64,000 nt of DNA, taken from contig WNDQ01000011.1 of the NCBI GenBank assembly GCA_009912175.1, positions 20,916 to 84,915 on the forward strand. Direction: 5' to 3'. Source of the stretch: Paracidovorax wautersii. GTDB lineage: Bacteria; Pseudomonadota; Gammaproteobacteria; Burkholderiales; Burkholderiaceae_C. Shown here one piece after another: positions 18,333-27,144 of the stretch (positions are counted from its first letter, which is position 1; every line of letters starts with the position of its first letter). Under the pieces are notes generated by a model, which did no database searches, had not been told where the DNA came from, and saw only the letters and a list, made by a program, of their open reading frames with translations. A program made the position numbers and the translations under genes.

Positions 18333-19025
18333 TCAGATCGCCACCAGCTGCCGCACCCCGTCGGCCGCCATGTCCTTGCCCAGGCCGCTCTTGATCACCT
18401 CGCCACGCTCCATCACGACGTAGTGGTCGGCCAGTTCCTCGGCGAAGTCGTAGTACTGCTCGACCAGCACGATGGCCATGTCGCCCCGGTCGGCCAGCAT
18501 GCGAATGACGCGGCCGATGTCCTTGATGATGGACGGCTGGATGCCCTCGGTCGGCTCGTCCAGGATCAGCACCCGCGGGCCGGGCTGCAGCGCGCGCGCA
18601 ATGGCCAGCTGTTGCTGCTGCCCGCCCGAAAGGTCGCCGCCACGCCGGCCCAGCATCTGCTTGAGCACGGGGAACAGCTCGAACATGCGTGGGTCGAGCG
18701 GGGTTGAGGCCGGCTTGTAGGCCAGGCCCATGCGCAGGTTTTCTTCGACCGTCAGGCGCGAAAAAATCTCGCGGCCCTGCGGCACGTAGCCCAGGCCCAG
18801 CCGCGTGCGCTCGTAAGGCTTGAGGCGGTCGATGCGCTGGCCGGCCAGGGTGATCTCGCCCGAGCGGATCGGCACCAGGCCCATGAGCGATTTCAGCAGC
18901 GTGGTCTTGCCCACGCCGTTGCGCCCGAGGATGACGGTGACCTTGCCCAGCTCGGCCGTCAGGCTCACGTCGCGCAGGATGTGCGAGCCGCCGTAGTACT
19001 GGTTGATGTTGTGGATCTGCAGCAT
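18333..19025 (-). CDS. urtE: Urea ABC transporter ATP-binding protein UrtE
   Basis: 230 residues. Walker A GRNGVGKTTLL, signature LSGGQQQQLAIARAL, Walker B VLILDEPTEGIQ. MLQIHNINQYYGGSHILRDV and the LivF-like size identify the second ATPase of the branched-chain-type urea importer. Last gene of the urtABCDE block, 6 bp after urtD. In many relatives ureD and the urease genes follow urtE directly; here the unrelated FAD oxidase converges instead. Confidence 0.93.
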   Translation of the reverse strand: MLQIHNINQYYGGSHILRDVSLTAELGKVTVILGRNGVGKTTLLKSLMGLVPIRSGEITLAGQRIDRLKPYERTRLGLGYVPQGREIFSRLTVEENLRMGLAYKPASTPLDPRMFELFPVLKQMLGRRGGDLSGGQQQQLAIARALQPGPRVLILDEPTEGIQPSIIKDIGRVIRMLADRGDMAIVLVEQYYDFAEELADHYVVMERGEVIKSGLGKDMAADGVRQLVAI

Positions 19026-19031
19026 GGCGTT

Positions 19032-19910
19032 TTATCTCCCCAGGTAGACCTCGATGACACGCTCGTCGGCCTGCACCTCGTCGAGCGTGCCTTGCGCCAG
19101 CACCGAGCCATCGCACAGCACGGTGACGATGTCGCTGATGGTGCGGATGAAGCTCATGTCGTGCTCGACCACCATCAACGAATGCCGGCCCTTGAGGCTG
19201 AGGAACAGCTCGGCGGTGCGCACGGTTTCCTCATCGGTCATGCCGGCGACGGGCTCGTCGAGCAGCAGCAGCTTGGGCTCCTGCATGAGCAGCATGCCGA
19301 TCTCCAGCCACTGCTTCTGGCCGTGGCTCAGGTTGCCGGCCAGCCGGTTGACGCTGGCGGCCAGGTGGATGGTGTGCAGCACCTCGGCCAGCCGGTCGGC
19401 CTGGTCGCTGGCCAGCGCAAAACGCATCGACGGCCACACGCGCTTGTCGGTCTTGAGCGCCAGCTCCAGGTTCTCGTAGACCGTGAGCTGCTCGAACACC
19501 GTGGGTTTCTGGAACTTGCGACCAATGCCCAGCTCGGCGATCTCGGCCTCGCGGTGGCGCAGCAGGTCGATGGTGCCGCCAAAGAACACCGTGCCCGTGT
19601 CGGGCCGGGTCTTGCCGGTGATGATGTCCATCATCGTGGTCTTGCCGGCGCCATTGGGGCCGATGATGCAGCGCAGCTCGCCCGGCGCGATGTCCAGCGA
19701 CAGGCCATTGATGGCCTTGAAGCCGTCAAAACTCACGCTCACGTCTTCCAGATAGAGGATGCGGCCGTGCGTGGTGTCGAGCGCGCCCGGCACCACCGGC
19801 CGGCCCAGCGCGGCGGTGCGTCCGCCCGATTCGGTCGGCTCCGCTTGCGGCGCGGCACCCCGGTGCGCGGCCAGTCGGCGCGCGCCTTCTTCCATCAGGT
19901 CGGGCGTCAT
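19032..19910 (-). CDS. urtD: Urea ABC transporter ATP-binding protein UrtD
   Basis: 292 residues from ATG at 19910, whose start overlaps the urtC stop (ATGA). An N-terminal tail of about 45 residues precedes the ABC domain. Walker A GPNGAGKTTMMDII, signature LSHGQKQWLEIGMLL, Walker B LLLLDEPVAGMTD. LSHGQKQWLEIGM is characteristic of UrtD within the LivG family. It pairs with UrtE to drive urea uptake through UrtB and UrtC. Confidence 0.93.
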   Translation of the reverse strand: MTPDLMEEGARRLAAHRGAAPQAEPTESGGRTAALGRPVVPGALDTTHGRILYLEDVSVSFDGFKAINGLSLDIAPGELRCIIGPNGAGKTTMMDIITGKTRPDTGTVFFGGTIDLLRHREAEIAELGIGRKFQKPTVFEQLTVYENLELALKTDKRVWPSMRFALASDQADRLAEVLHTIHLAASVNRLAGNLSHGQKQWLEIGMLLMQEPKLLLLDEPVAGMTDEETVRTAELFLSLKGRHSLMVVEHDMSFIRTISDIVTVLCDGSVLAQGTLDEVQADERVIEVYLGR

Positions 19911-21049
19911 GCCGGCTCTCCCTCGTTCGATTTTTTCTTGCCCACAATGCAGCGCACCAGGCCGACAATGCCCTGCGGCAGGAACAGCGTGACGGCGATG
20001 AACAGCGCCCCCAGGAAGTACAACCAGACCTCGGGGTAAGCAGCCGTGAACCAGCTCTTCGCTCCGCTGACCGCGAACGCGCCGACGATGGGCCCGATCA
20101 ACGTGCCGCGCCCGCCCACGGCTGCCCAGATGGCGATCTCGATGGAGTTGGCCGGACTCATCTCGCTGGGGTTGATGATGCCGACCTGCGGCACGTACAG
20201 CGCGCCGGCAATGCCGCACATCACGGCCGAGATCGTCCAGATGCTCAGCTTGTAAGCCACCGGGTTGTAGCCCGAGAACATGACGCGGCTTTCAGCATCA
20301 CGAATGGCCACCAGCACCCGGCCGTACTTGCTGCGCACCAGTGCGCGGGCGAACAGAAAGCTGCCCAGCAGCGCCAACCCGGTCAGCACGAACAGCGTCA
20401 TGCGCATCTCTTGCGTGGCAATCGGTGTGCCCAGAATGCGTTTGAAATCCGTAAAGCCGTTGTTGCCGCCAAAGCCGGTTTCATTGCGAAAGAACAGCAG
20501 CATGGCCGCGAACACCAGAGCCTGCGTGATGATCGAAAAGTACACGTCCTTGATGCGCGAGCGAAACGAGAAGTAGCCGAACACAAAGGCCACCAGCGCC
20601 GGCACCAACACGATCAGCAGCAGCGTGGCGACGAAGCTGCCCGACAGCGCCCAGTGCCAGGGCAACTCCTTCCAGTCCAGAAAGACCATGAAGTCCGGCA
20701 GCGCGCTGCCGTAGTTGCCGTCGGTGCCGATCTGGCGCATGAGGTACATGCCCATCACATAGCCGCCCAGCGCAAAGAACAGCCCATGGCCCAGCGACAG
20801 GATGCCGGCATAGCCCCAGATCAGGTCCATGGCCAGCGCGGCGATGGCGTAGCACATGATCTTGCCCAGCAGGTTGACCAGGTAGTCGCTCATGTGCAGC
20901 GGGCTGCCTGCCGGCACCCACAGGTTGAGCACGGGCGCCACCGCGCAGACGGCGATGAGCGCGATGAAGAAGGCCGACCAGCCACCGCGTGTGAGCAGCG
21001 GCGCGCGCTGCGGCAGCGCGAGTGTCGAAGAAGCGGTCGCCGTGTTCAT
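19907..21049 (-). CDS. urtC: Urea ABC transporter permease UrtC
   Basis: 380 residues starting MNTATASSTLALPQ at 21049; its first bases overlap the urtB stop by 4 bp. LivM-type permease with about ten membrane segments. DLIWGYAGILSLGHGLFFALGGYVMGMYLMR is the family signature, and LVAIRDAESRVMFSGYNPVAYK is the coupling loop. Forms the inner-membrane channel with UrtB. Confidence 0.93.
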   Translation of the reverse strand: MNTATASSTLALPQRAPLLTRGGWSAFFIALIAVCAVAPVLNLWVPAGSPLHMSDYLVNLLGKIMCYAIAALAMDLIWGYAGILSLGHGLFFALGGYVMGMYLMRQIGTDGNYGSALPDFMVFLDWKELPWHWALSGSFVATLLLIVLVPALVAFVFGYFSFRSRIKDVYFSIITQALVFAAMLLFFRNETGFGGNNGFTDFKRILGTPIATQEMRMTLFVLTGLALLGSFLFARALVRSKYGRVLVAIRDAESRVMFSGYNPVAYKLSIWTISAVMCGIAGALYVPQVGIINPSEMSPANSIEIAIWAAVGGRGTLIGPIVGAFAVSGAKSWFTAAYPEVWLYFLGALFIAVTLFLPQGIVGLVRCIVGKKKSNEGEPA

Positions 21050-22656
21050 GCCGAGCGCCCTTTCACAGCAAAGATGCCCTGCGGCCGTTTTTGAATGAAG
21101 ACGATGACCAGCACCAGCACGGCGATCTTGGCCAGCACCGCGCCCGACCAGCCTTCGAGCAGCTTGCCCGCAATGCCCAGCCCGAGCGCGGCGTAGACGG
21201 TGCCGGCCAACTGGCCCACGCCGCCCAGCACCACCACCAGGAAGGAGTCGACGATGTAGCCGCGCCCCAGGTCCGGCCCCACGTTGCCGATCTGGCTGAG
21301 CGCGCAGCCGGCCAGCCCCGCAATGCCCGAGCCCAGCGCGAAGGCGTAGGTGTCGATGCGCGCGGTGTTGACGCCCATGCACGAGGCAATCGCCCGGTTC
21401 TGCGTGACGCCGCGCACGAACAGCCCCAGCCGCGTGCGTGCGATCAGCCAGAACACGCCCAGCAGCACGGCCGCGGCAAAGGCGATGATGATCAGCCGGT
21501 TCCACGGCAGCATCAGGTTGGGCAGCACGGCCAGGCCGTCGCTCATCCACGCGGGGTTTTCCACGCCCACGTTCTGCGCGCCGAACAGGCTGCGCACGCC
21601 CTGCATCAGCACCAGGCTGATGCCCCAGGTGGCCAGCAGCGTCTCCAGCGGCCGGCCGTACAGGAAACGGATCACCGAGCGCTCCAGCGCTGCGCCCACG
21701 GCGGCCGAAACCATGAAGGACGCCGGCACGGCCACGACCAGGTACCAGCCAAAGGCGTCCGGCAGATAACGCTGGAACAGCACCTGCACCAGGTAGGTGG
21801 CATAGGCGCCGATCATGATCAGCTCGCCGTGCGCCATGTTGATCACACCCATCAGCCCGTAGGTGATGGCCAGGCCCAGCGCGGCCAGCAGCAGGATGCT
21901 GCCCAGGCTCACGCCCGTGAACAGCACGCCCAGCCGGTCGCCCCAGGCCAGGCGTTCGTCGATGGCGGCGATGGCCTTGGCGATGGCCTGCTTCACGCCC
22001 GCGTCGTCCTCGTCGCGCAGGCGCTCGTTGAGCAGCGCCTTGGTGGCCGGTGTCTGGATGTCCGCCAGCGCGGCCACGGCCGCCAGGCGCTGGGCCGCGT
22101 CGTCGCTGCCCAGCAGCATGCTGGCGCGCACGCGCTGCAGCGCCTCGCGGATGTTGTCGTCGTGCTCGGCGGCCAGCGCACGCTCGATCAGCGGCAGCTT
22201 GGCCGGGTCGGTGCGGCCTTCGAGCGAGGCAGCGGCCTGCGCCCGCACGGCGGCATCGGGCGAGGCCAGTTGCAGCGCGGCGATGCCGGCGGCGATTTCC
22301 TCGCGCATGTAGTTGTTGTTGACGACGTCCTCGGCGTCCTCGGGCGGCTCGGCGGCCGCGCCCGTGGCGGGGTCGACGTAGCCATCGCCTTCAAGCATGA
22401 AGACTTTGTCCTCGGTGAACTTGACGCCGTCGTCGGCCAGGGCCTGCAGGAAGGCGGCCGTGCGCGCGTCGGCGTCTGGCGCGGTGACCGCCTGGGCGAT
22501 GGCCTCGGCGCGGTCGGCCGAGCCGCCCGAGGCCATGGCCAGCGCCTGCTCGGGCGTGAGCGCATGCGCGGCGCTGGCCATCAGCGCCAGCAAAGCGGCC
22601 AGGCCACCGGCACAGGCCCATTGCCGCCAACGGCCGGGATGGAAATTCATAAGCAT
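21046..22656 (-). CDS. urtB: Urea ABC transporter permease UrtB
   Basis: 536 residues from ATG at 22656 (MLMNFHPGRW); the second Met at 22650 is equally possible. A signal-like segment leads into a periplasmic alpha-helical domain of about 230 residues with HEAT-like repeats, typical of UrtB but absent from plain LivH. The channel domain follows (ITYGLMGVINMAHGELIMIGAYATYLVQ). RGVTQNRAIASCMGVNTARID is the coupling loop. A 133-bp gap separates it from urtA. Confidence 0.93.
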   Translation of the reverse strand: MLMNFHPGRWRQWACAGGLAALLALMASAAHALTPEQALAMASGGSADRAEAIAQAVTAPDADARTAAFLQALADDGVKFTEDKVFMLEGDGYVDPATGAAAEPPEDAEDVVNNNYMREEIAAGIAALQLASPDAAVRAQAAASLEGRTDPAKLPLIERALAAEHDDNIREALQRVRASMLLGSDDAAQRLAAVAALADIQTPATKALLNERLRDEDDAGVKQAIAKAIAAIDERLAWGDRLGVLFTGVSLGSILLLAALGLAITYGLMGVINMAHGELIMIGAYATYLVQVLFQRYLPDAFGWYLVVAVPASFMVSAAVGAALERSVIRFLYGRPLETLLATWGISLVLMQGVRSLFGAQNVGVENPAWMSDGLAVLPNLMLPWNRLIIIAFAAAVLLGVFWLIARTRLGLFVRGVTQNRAIASCMGVNTARIDTYAFALGSGIAGLAGCALSQIGNVGPDLGRGYIVDSFLVVVLGGVGQLAGTVYAALGLGIAGKLLEGWSGAVLAKIAVLVLVIVFIQKRPQGIFAVKGRSA

Positions 22657-22789
22657 GGTGCGCGGATGAAAAGGCACGACGCCTGGGCGGCGTTCCGTTG
22701 CCAGAGAGAGAAAACCAAAAACCGGGGCCGGCCACGCCGCCCCGGTTTCACAGCCGCCCCGATCTGGCGCGGCATGCGAAGCCTGCGGC

Positions 22790-24063
22790 TTACATCTTCT
22801 CGGGCTCGTCCTTCTTCTTGTCGTTGCCGGGGATGTAGGGGCTCCAGGGCTGGGCCTTGATCGGGCCCTTGGTCTTCCAAACCACGTTGAACTGGCCGTC
22901 GGCCTTGACCTCGCCGATCAGCACCGGCTTGTGCAGGTGGTGGTTCTTCTCGTCCATCTTCACGGTGTAGCCGTCGGGCGCCTTGAAGGTCTGGCCGGCC
23001 ATGGCGGCGATCACCTTGTTGACGTCGGTGGTGCCCGCCTTCTCGACCGCCTGCTTCCACATGTTGATGCCGATGTAGGTGGCCTCCATCGGGTCGTTGG
23101 TGATGGGCTTGGTGCTCTGGCCGGGCAGCTTCTTGGCCTTGGCGTAGTCGCTCCACTTCTTGATGAACTCGGTGTTGGTCGGGTTCTTGACGCTCATGAA
23201 GTAGTTCCAGGCGGCCAGGTGGCCCACCAGCGGCTTGGTGTCGACGCCGCGCAGCTCTTCCTCGCCCACGGAGAAAGCCACGACCGGCACGTCGGAAGCC
23301 TTCAGGCCCGCGTTGCCCAGCTCTTTATAGAAGGGCACGTTGGAGTTGCCGTTGATGGTCGAGACCACGGCCGTCTTGCCGCCGGCCGAGAACTTCTTGA
23401 TGTCGGCCACGATGGTCTGGTAGTCGCTGTGGCCGAACGGCGTGTAGGTTTCCAGGATGTCCGCGTCCTTGATGCCCTTGCTGTTGAGGAAGGCACGCAG
23501 GATCTTGTTGGTGGTGCGCGGGTAGACGTAGTCCGTGCCCAGCAGCACAAAACGCTTGGCGCCGCCGCCTTCCTTGCTCAGCAGGTACTCGACCGCCGGA
23601 ATGGCCTGCTGGTTGGGTGCGGCACCGTGTAGAACACGTTCTTGGACAGCTCTTCGCCCTCGTACTGCACGGGGTAGAACAGCAGGCCGTTGAGCTCTTC
23701 GAACACCGGCAGCACCGACTTGCGCGACACCGAAGTCCAGCAGCCGAACACCACGGCCACCTTGTCCTGCGTGATCAGCTGGCGCGCCTTCTCGGCGAAC
23801 AGCGGCCAGTCGGAAGCCGGGTCGACCACCACGGGCTCGAGCTTCTTGCCCAGCACGCCGCCCTTGGCGTTGATCTCGTCAATGGCCATCAGCACGGTGT
23901 CCTTGAGCACCGTTTCAGAAATGGCCATCGTGCCCGACAGGCTGTGCAGCACGCCCACCTTGATGGTGTCGGCGGCCTGGGCCACGGAAGTCAGGCCCAG
24001 GGCCATGACGCCCAATGCGACGGCGGAGAGCGCCTTGCCAGCGCTGCGGCGGTTGATGTTCAT
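22790..24063 (-). pseudogene. urtA: Urea ABC transporter substrate-binding protein UrtA, one-base frameshift
   Basis: With one base restored this reads as 424 residues, the normal UrtA length. The N-terminal part (24063 to about 23626) has a signal peptide and [36 protein letters not shown] and [12 protein letters not shown]. After NVFYT the frame is lost, and homology resumes as [13 protein letters not shown] and LGTDYVYPRTTNKILRAFL. The plus strand reads GGCACCGTG at 23621-23629, where relatives would read GGCACCCGTG, so one C is missing. As written, UrtA is truncated before its second lobe and the importer would lack its binding protein. An assembly error in a short C run is a real alternative. 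RBS GGAGGATCTC precedes the ATG. Confidence 0.85.
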
Positions 24064-24175
24064 GAGATCCTCCAAAAGGGGCGATGCAAGAGATGGGTAC
24101 GGTTGGGCAGGATCGGCCTGGGCACGTGCCTGTGACCGATGGATACAAGCGTACGCAGCGCCCGTGCGCCGGCCA

Positions 24176-24193
24176 ATACGCCTTGTGGCGTAT
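24176..24193. promoter_or_regulatory. Dyad in the urtA / rcnB-like divergent control region
   Basis: ATACGCC-TTGT-GGCGTAT is a perfect 7-bp inverted repeat, flanked on each side by GGCC. It sits about 110 bp from both the urtA and the rcnB-like starts. It could be a regulator site for either gene or a small RNA hairpin; no U-run follows. Nothing else was recognised in 24064-24302. Confidence 0.35.
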
Positions 24194-24302
24194 GGCCCGC
24201 CCGCCTGGCTCCCGGGCCGCCGTCGTGCGTGGATTTCGTCCTACACGCGCCCGGGCGCGGTGGCGCTACGATCCGCGCTCTCAACACTCCTGTGGGGCGG
24301 CC

Positions 24303-24692
24303 ATGAAAAAAATAGGCCTTTGTTTCCTGATCGCGGCGCTGTCGCTGTCGTCCGTTCCCGCGCTCGCGCGTGACCACGGCGGCGACGATCGCCGCGGCTC
24401 CAAGCACGACCGGTACGAGCGCTACGACCGGGATGACCGGTATGACAAGCACGACCGCTACCGCCGGGGCGGCCCACCGCCGCACGCACCCGCCTGGGGC
24501 CACCGCTACCAGCGCGGCGAGTACGTCCCTTACGAATACCGTGGCCGCCAGTACGTCGTCAACGACTGGCGCGTCTACGGCCTGCGCCAGCCGCCGCGCG
24601 GCCACTACTGGATCCAGAACGGCGGCGACTTCCTGCTCGTGGCCATCGCCACGGGTGTGATCACCTCCGTCATCCTCAACGGCGGCTATTGA
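24303..24692 (+). CDS. RcnB-family small periplasmic protein
   Basis: 129 residues with signal peptide MKKIGLCFLIAALSLSSVPALA. A highly charged region of DRYE/DRYD/KHDRY repeats comes next, followed by the RcnB-type core (RGEYVPYEYRGRQYVVNDWRVYGLRQPPRGHYWIQNGGDFLLVAI). In E. coli RcnB contributes to nickel and cobalt homeostasis; many homologues are uncharacterised, so a metal role here is tentative. Divergent from the urea importer. Urease is a nickel enzyme, which makes the pairing suggestive but unproven. Confidence 0.75.
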   Translation: MKKIGLCFLIAALSLSSVPALARDHGGDDRRGSKHDRYERYDRDDRYDKHDRYRRGGPPPHAPAWGHRYQRGEYVPYEYRGRQYVVNDWRVYGLRQPPRGHYWIQNGGDFLLVAIATGVITSVILNGGY

Positions 24693-24734
24693 ATCGGGGG
24701 CGCCGCTCCGCCAGGACGGCCCCCAGAACGTGAA

Positions 24735-24770
24735 AAGGCCCGCCCCGCTGTCAACAGCGGGGCGGGCCTT
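24735..24770. terminator. Strong bidirectional terminator hairpin
   Basis: Perfect 16-bp stem: AAGGCCCGCCCCGCTG and its complement around a TCAA loop. It lies between the stops of two convergent genes (24692 and 24815). The outer A/T pairs supply U tracts in both directions. Confidence 0.85.
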
Positions 24771-24814
24771 GCGCATGCAGGTGGCCCGCAGGCCACCTGT
24801 CAGTCAGGCACCCA

Positions 24815-25027
24815 TCAGGCCGCCGGCTTGGCGGCTGGCTTCTTGGCGTGGTGGTGAGACTTTTTCTTGGCGTGATGCTTGCTGGCCTTGGCTGCGGGAG
24901 CGGCAGCAGACGCTGCAGGCGCCGCCGCAGGCGTTGCCGGCGCTGCTGCCGGAGCCAGCGTCTGCGCGAAGGCGGTGGCAGCGCCGAGGGCCATAGCCGT
25001 ACCGAGGATGATGCTGGTGATCTTCAT
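24815..25027 (-). CDS. Small Ala/Lys/His-rich secreted protein, acid-shock (Asr)-like
   Basis: 70 residues from ATG at 25027. Signal peptide MKITSIILGTAMALGAATAFA, then an Ala/Pro-rich stretch and a basic tail KASKHHAKKKSHHHAKK. The composition resembles the acid-inducible periplasmic protein Asr, though low complexity makes homology uncertain. It may protect the periplasm by buffering charge. It has a good sigma-70 promoter and, farther upstream, a QseB/PmrA-type direct repeat. Ends at a shared bidirectional terminator. Confidence 0.6.
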   Translation of the reverse strand: MKITSIILGTAMALGAATAFAQTLAPAAAPATPAAAPAASAAAPAAKASKHHAKKKSHHHAKKPAAKPAA

Positions 25028-25075
25028 GTTGTCCTCTGCGAGTCGTTGAAAGAAAACGCCACATGGCGCAAGGCC

Positions 25076-25104
25076 ACTATACGTCCGCACACGCGTTATT
25101 GCAG
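25076..25104 (-). promoter_or_regulatory. Sigma-70 promoter for the Asr-like gene
   Basis: On the minus strand, CTGCAA (25099-25104), a 17-bp spacer and TATAGT (25076-25081), about 49 bp upstream of the ATG at 25027. Confidence 0.55.
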
Positions 25105-25141
25105 CAGCCTGTGCCCTCGCCTGCCCCCTAAACCGGCCGCA

Positions 25142-25158
25142 TTTAAGCTGGCTTTAAG
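25142..25158 (-). promoter_or_regulatory. QseB/PmrA-type direct repeat upstream of the Asr-like gene
   Basis: Minus strand CTTAAAGCCAGCTTAAA contains CTTAA-N6-CTTAA, two half sites 11 bp apart, the usual spacing for OmpR-family regulators. A weak -10-like TTTAGG follows 9 bp downstream. A related site with the same period lies at 30984-31000. Confidence 0.5.
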
Positions 25159-25195
25159 CTCCGGACAAGGAACAGACGGGATCGTACATTTCCTG

Positions 25196-25447
25196 TCAAC
25201 GCCCCGAGGATCGCAGCTTCAGCTCCGCCCAGCGCCGGGCATCGGTGAAGCCGTCTTCAGGACGGGACCAGGGCCCGTTGACGTCCTGGATGTCGCCATC
25301 GGGCAAAGTCACCACCGCCCGCTGGAACCGGCCGTCGGCCACGCGCAAGGCGATCTCCACATCGAAGACACGCTCGCCGCTGTCCACGCGCTCCAGCCCA
25401 AAGATGGCGTGATAGCGGTAGCGGGCGACTGTTTCTGAACTGCTCAT
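25196..25447 (-). CDS. Hypothetical protein, 83 residues
   Basis: From ATG at 25447 (MSSSETVARYRYHAIFGLE). A compact soluble-looking sequence with alternating strands (RVFDVEIALRVADGRFQRAVVTLPDGDIQDV) and a terminal helix (FTDARRWAELKLRSS). No signal peptide, membrane segment or known motif was recognised. Codon use matches the neighbours, which supports it as a real gene. It reads in the same direction as the small ORF upstream, with 52 bp between them. Function unknown. Confidence 0.6.
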   Translation of the reverse strand: MSSSETVARYRYHAIFGLERVDSGERVFDVEIALRVADGRFQRAVVTLPDGDIQDVNGPWSRPEDGFTDARRWAELKLRSSGR

Positions 25448-25499
25448 AAGGCACGCATCATAGATGCGCACGGCGCCCCGCGTGGCGCCTGTCTCCCCT

Positions 25500-25658
25500 T
25501 CACTTGAAGGAAGCCTTCAGCAAGGCGCGCTGCACCTCGTAAGCACTCCCGACAAAGCCTATCGTGGCCAGCACCGCGCTGGCCCACGTCCCATCCAGCC
25601 CGCCATCCACCGAGACGGCGAACAGCGACACATAAATCCCCAGGCGAAAGAACCGCAT
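25500..25658 (-). CDS. Small hydrophobic protein, 52 residues
   Basis: ATG at 25658 to TGA at 25500-25502: starts MRFFRLGIYVSLFAVSVDGG and ends RALLKASFK. One or two membrane segments are likely (IYVSLFAVSV; WASAVLATIGFVGSAYEV). The frame shows normal GC-rich third positions and the product is plausible as a small membrane protein. No family was recognised, and no clear ribosome site is visible, so expression is uncertain. Confidence 0.4.
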   Translation of the reverse strand: MRFFRLGIYVSLFAVSVDGGLDGTWASAVLATIGFVGSAYEVQRALLKASFK

Positions 25659-25781
25659 CGGTCTCCAAACTCATGTCATGTTGTTAATACGCATCAGAAA
25701 TGCGTTCCACACGCTAAGAATGAGTCTCAAACCAAGAAGTTCCTTGACACCGCCATTCTTCTTATGGATGCAACATGTCAC

Positions 25782-27083
25782 TCAGCCGTGGACAGGCCGC
25801 GGCCGAGTGTCCACCGCCAGGCACAACAATCCCGTCAGCAGCGCCAGACCGACATGGCCCATGTACAGCAGGTTGAAATCCGCGTGGCTCAGCGTGCCCT
25901 TGCCCAGCAGCAGCACCGTCAGCGCCACCCCCAGCACCGCGCCGATCTGGCGCGTGGCCTGGTTGACCGCACTGCCCACCGCGTAATGCTGCGGCGGCAA
26001 CCGATTGACCGCGGCGCCGGCCAGCGACGGCATCACCATGCCCACGCCCAACCCGCTCAGGAGCAGGCCTGGCAGCCAATGCGTCAGATAGGCCGGTTCG
26101 GCACCCGGCACCAACAGGAACCACAGGCCGCTGGCGGCATAGACCAGCGCGCCGCCCACCAGGAATGGCCGGTGTCCCATGCGGGCCGCCAGCCTGCCGG
26201 TGATGATCGCGGTCGGCATCACCAGCAAGGGGCCTGGGGTCACCGCCAGGCCAGCGCGCGGCAGGCTGTAGTGCCAGACACCGGTCATGTAGAAGAAGAA
26301 AGCGAAGAACATCATCGCGAAAGCGATGCCGAAGCTGAGCGTGGCCAGGTTCACGTAGCGATAGGTCCGGTACTTGAACAACGCCAGGTCGACCAGCGGA
26401 TGCGGCGTGGCGCGGGCCCAGCCCACGAAGGCCGCCAGCGACACCAGCCCCACGGCCGCCAGGACCCACAGATCGCCGCGGCTCCAGTGCGGCGATTCCG
26501 ACTGCACGATCGCCAGCGCCACCGCACCCACGCCCACCACCAGCAGCGCCATGCCCACGCCATCGACGCGGCGCCGCGCCTGGTCACGCACCGACTCCTT
26601 GAGACGGGCCGCGCCGAACCACAGCGACAGCGCACCCAACGGCAGGTTGATGTAGAACGCCCAGGGCCAGCCGGCGGCATCGACCACGAAGGCGCCCAGG
26701 CTGGGGCCAACCGCCGCCGCCAGCGCACCCACCGCGCCCCACAGGCTTACCGCCACCGAGCGCTGCGCCAGCGGGAAGGCCGCCAGGAACAGCAGCACGC
26801 CGATCAGGAACATGCGCTTGCGCCCATGCGTGTCGGCCAGGCCGCCGGACGGGATCAGCATGGCCGCATAGACCACGGTGTAGGCGTTGAGCACCCACGA
26901 CATGTCGGCCGCCGAGGCGTCGGGAAAGCCGGCGCGCATGGCACCGAACGCGGCATAGAGCAGGGTCGCGTCCAGCGAGACCAGGAATACGGCCACGCTG
27001 GCGATCCAGAAGACCGGCCAGGGCGATACCGCCACAGAAGGCACAGCGGCGTGGGAAGCCGCGGGGGTGGCATTGGAGTGCAT
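25782..27083 (-). CDS. MFS drug efflux transporter, DHA2-like
   Basis: 433 residues from ATG at 27083 (MHSNATPAAS). Polytopic, with about 12-14 membrane segments. The family motif A region is GGLADTHGRKRMFLIG between segments 2 and 3; motif C-like GPSLGAFVVDAAGWPWAFYINLPLG is typical of the EmrB/QacA class. It probably exports a toxic compound by proton exchange. It is the last gene of a tetR-SDR-MFS run on the minus strand, 61 bp after the SDR gene, and likely controlled by that TetR. Confidence 0.88.
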   Translation of the reverse strand: MHSNATPAASHAAVPSVAVSPWPVFWIASVAVFLVSLDATLLYAAFGAMRAGFPDASAADMSWVLNAYTVVYAAMLIPSGGLADTHGRKRMFLIGVLLFLAAFPLAQRSVAVSLWGAVGALAAAVGPSLGAFVVDAAGWPWAFYINLPLGALSLWFGAARLKESVRDQARRRVDGVGMALLVVGVGAVALAIVQSESPHWSRGDLWVLAAVGLVSLAAFVGWARATPHPLVDLALFKYRTYRYVNLATLSFGIAFAMMFFAFFFYMTGVWHYSLPRAGLAVTPGPLLVMPTAIITGRLAARMGHRPFLVGGALVYAASGLWFLLVPGAEPAYLTHWLPGLLLSGLGVGMVMPSLAGAAVNRLPPQHYAVGSAVNQATRQIGAVLGVALTVLLLGKGTLSHADFNLLYMGHVGLALLTGLLCLAVDTRPRPVHG

Positions 27084-27144
27084 GTCGATCAGACTCGGAA
27101 ATGACGTCGGGAAGGTCGCAAGGCGCGGCATACGCGCCCACGGT

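Noticed and set aside
24060..24776. 238-codon minus-strand open frame across the rcnB-like gene
   Set aside because: Antisense shadow; it runs through the terminator at 24735-24770 and overlaps a better-supported gene with a signal peptide.
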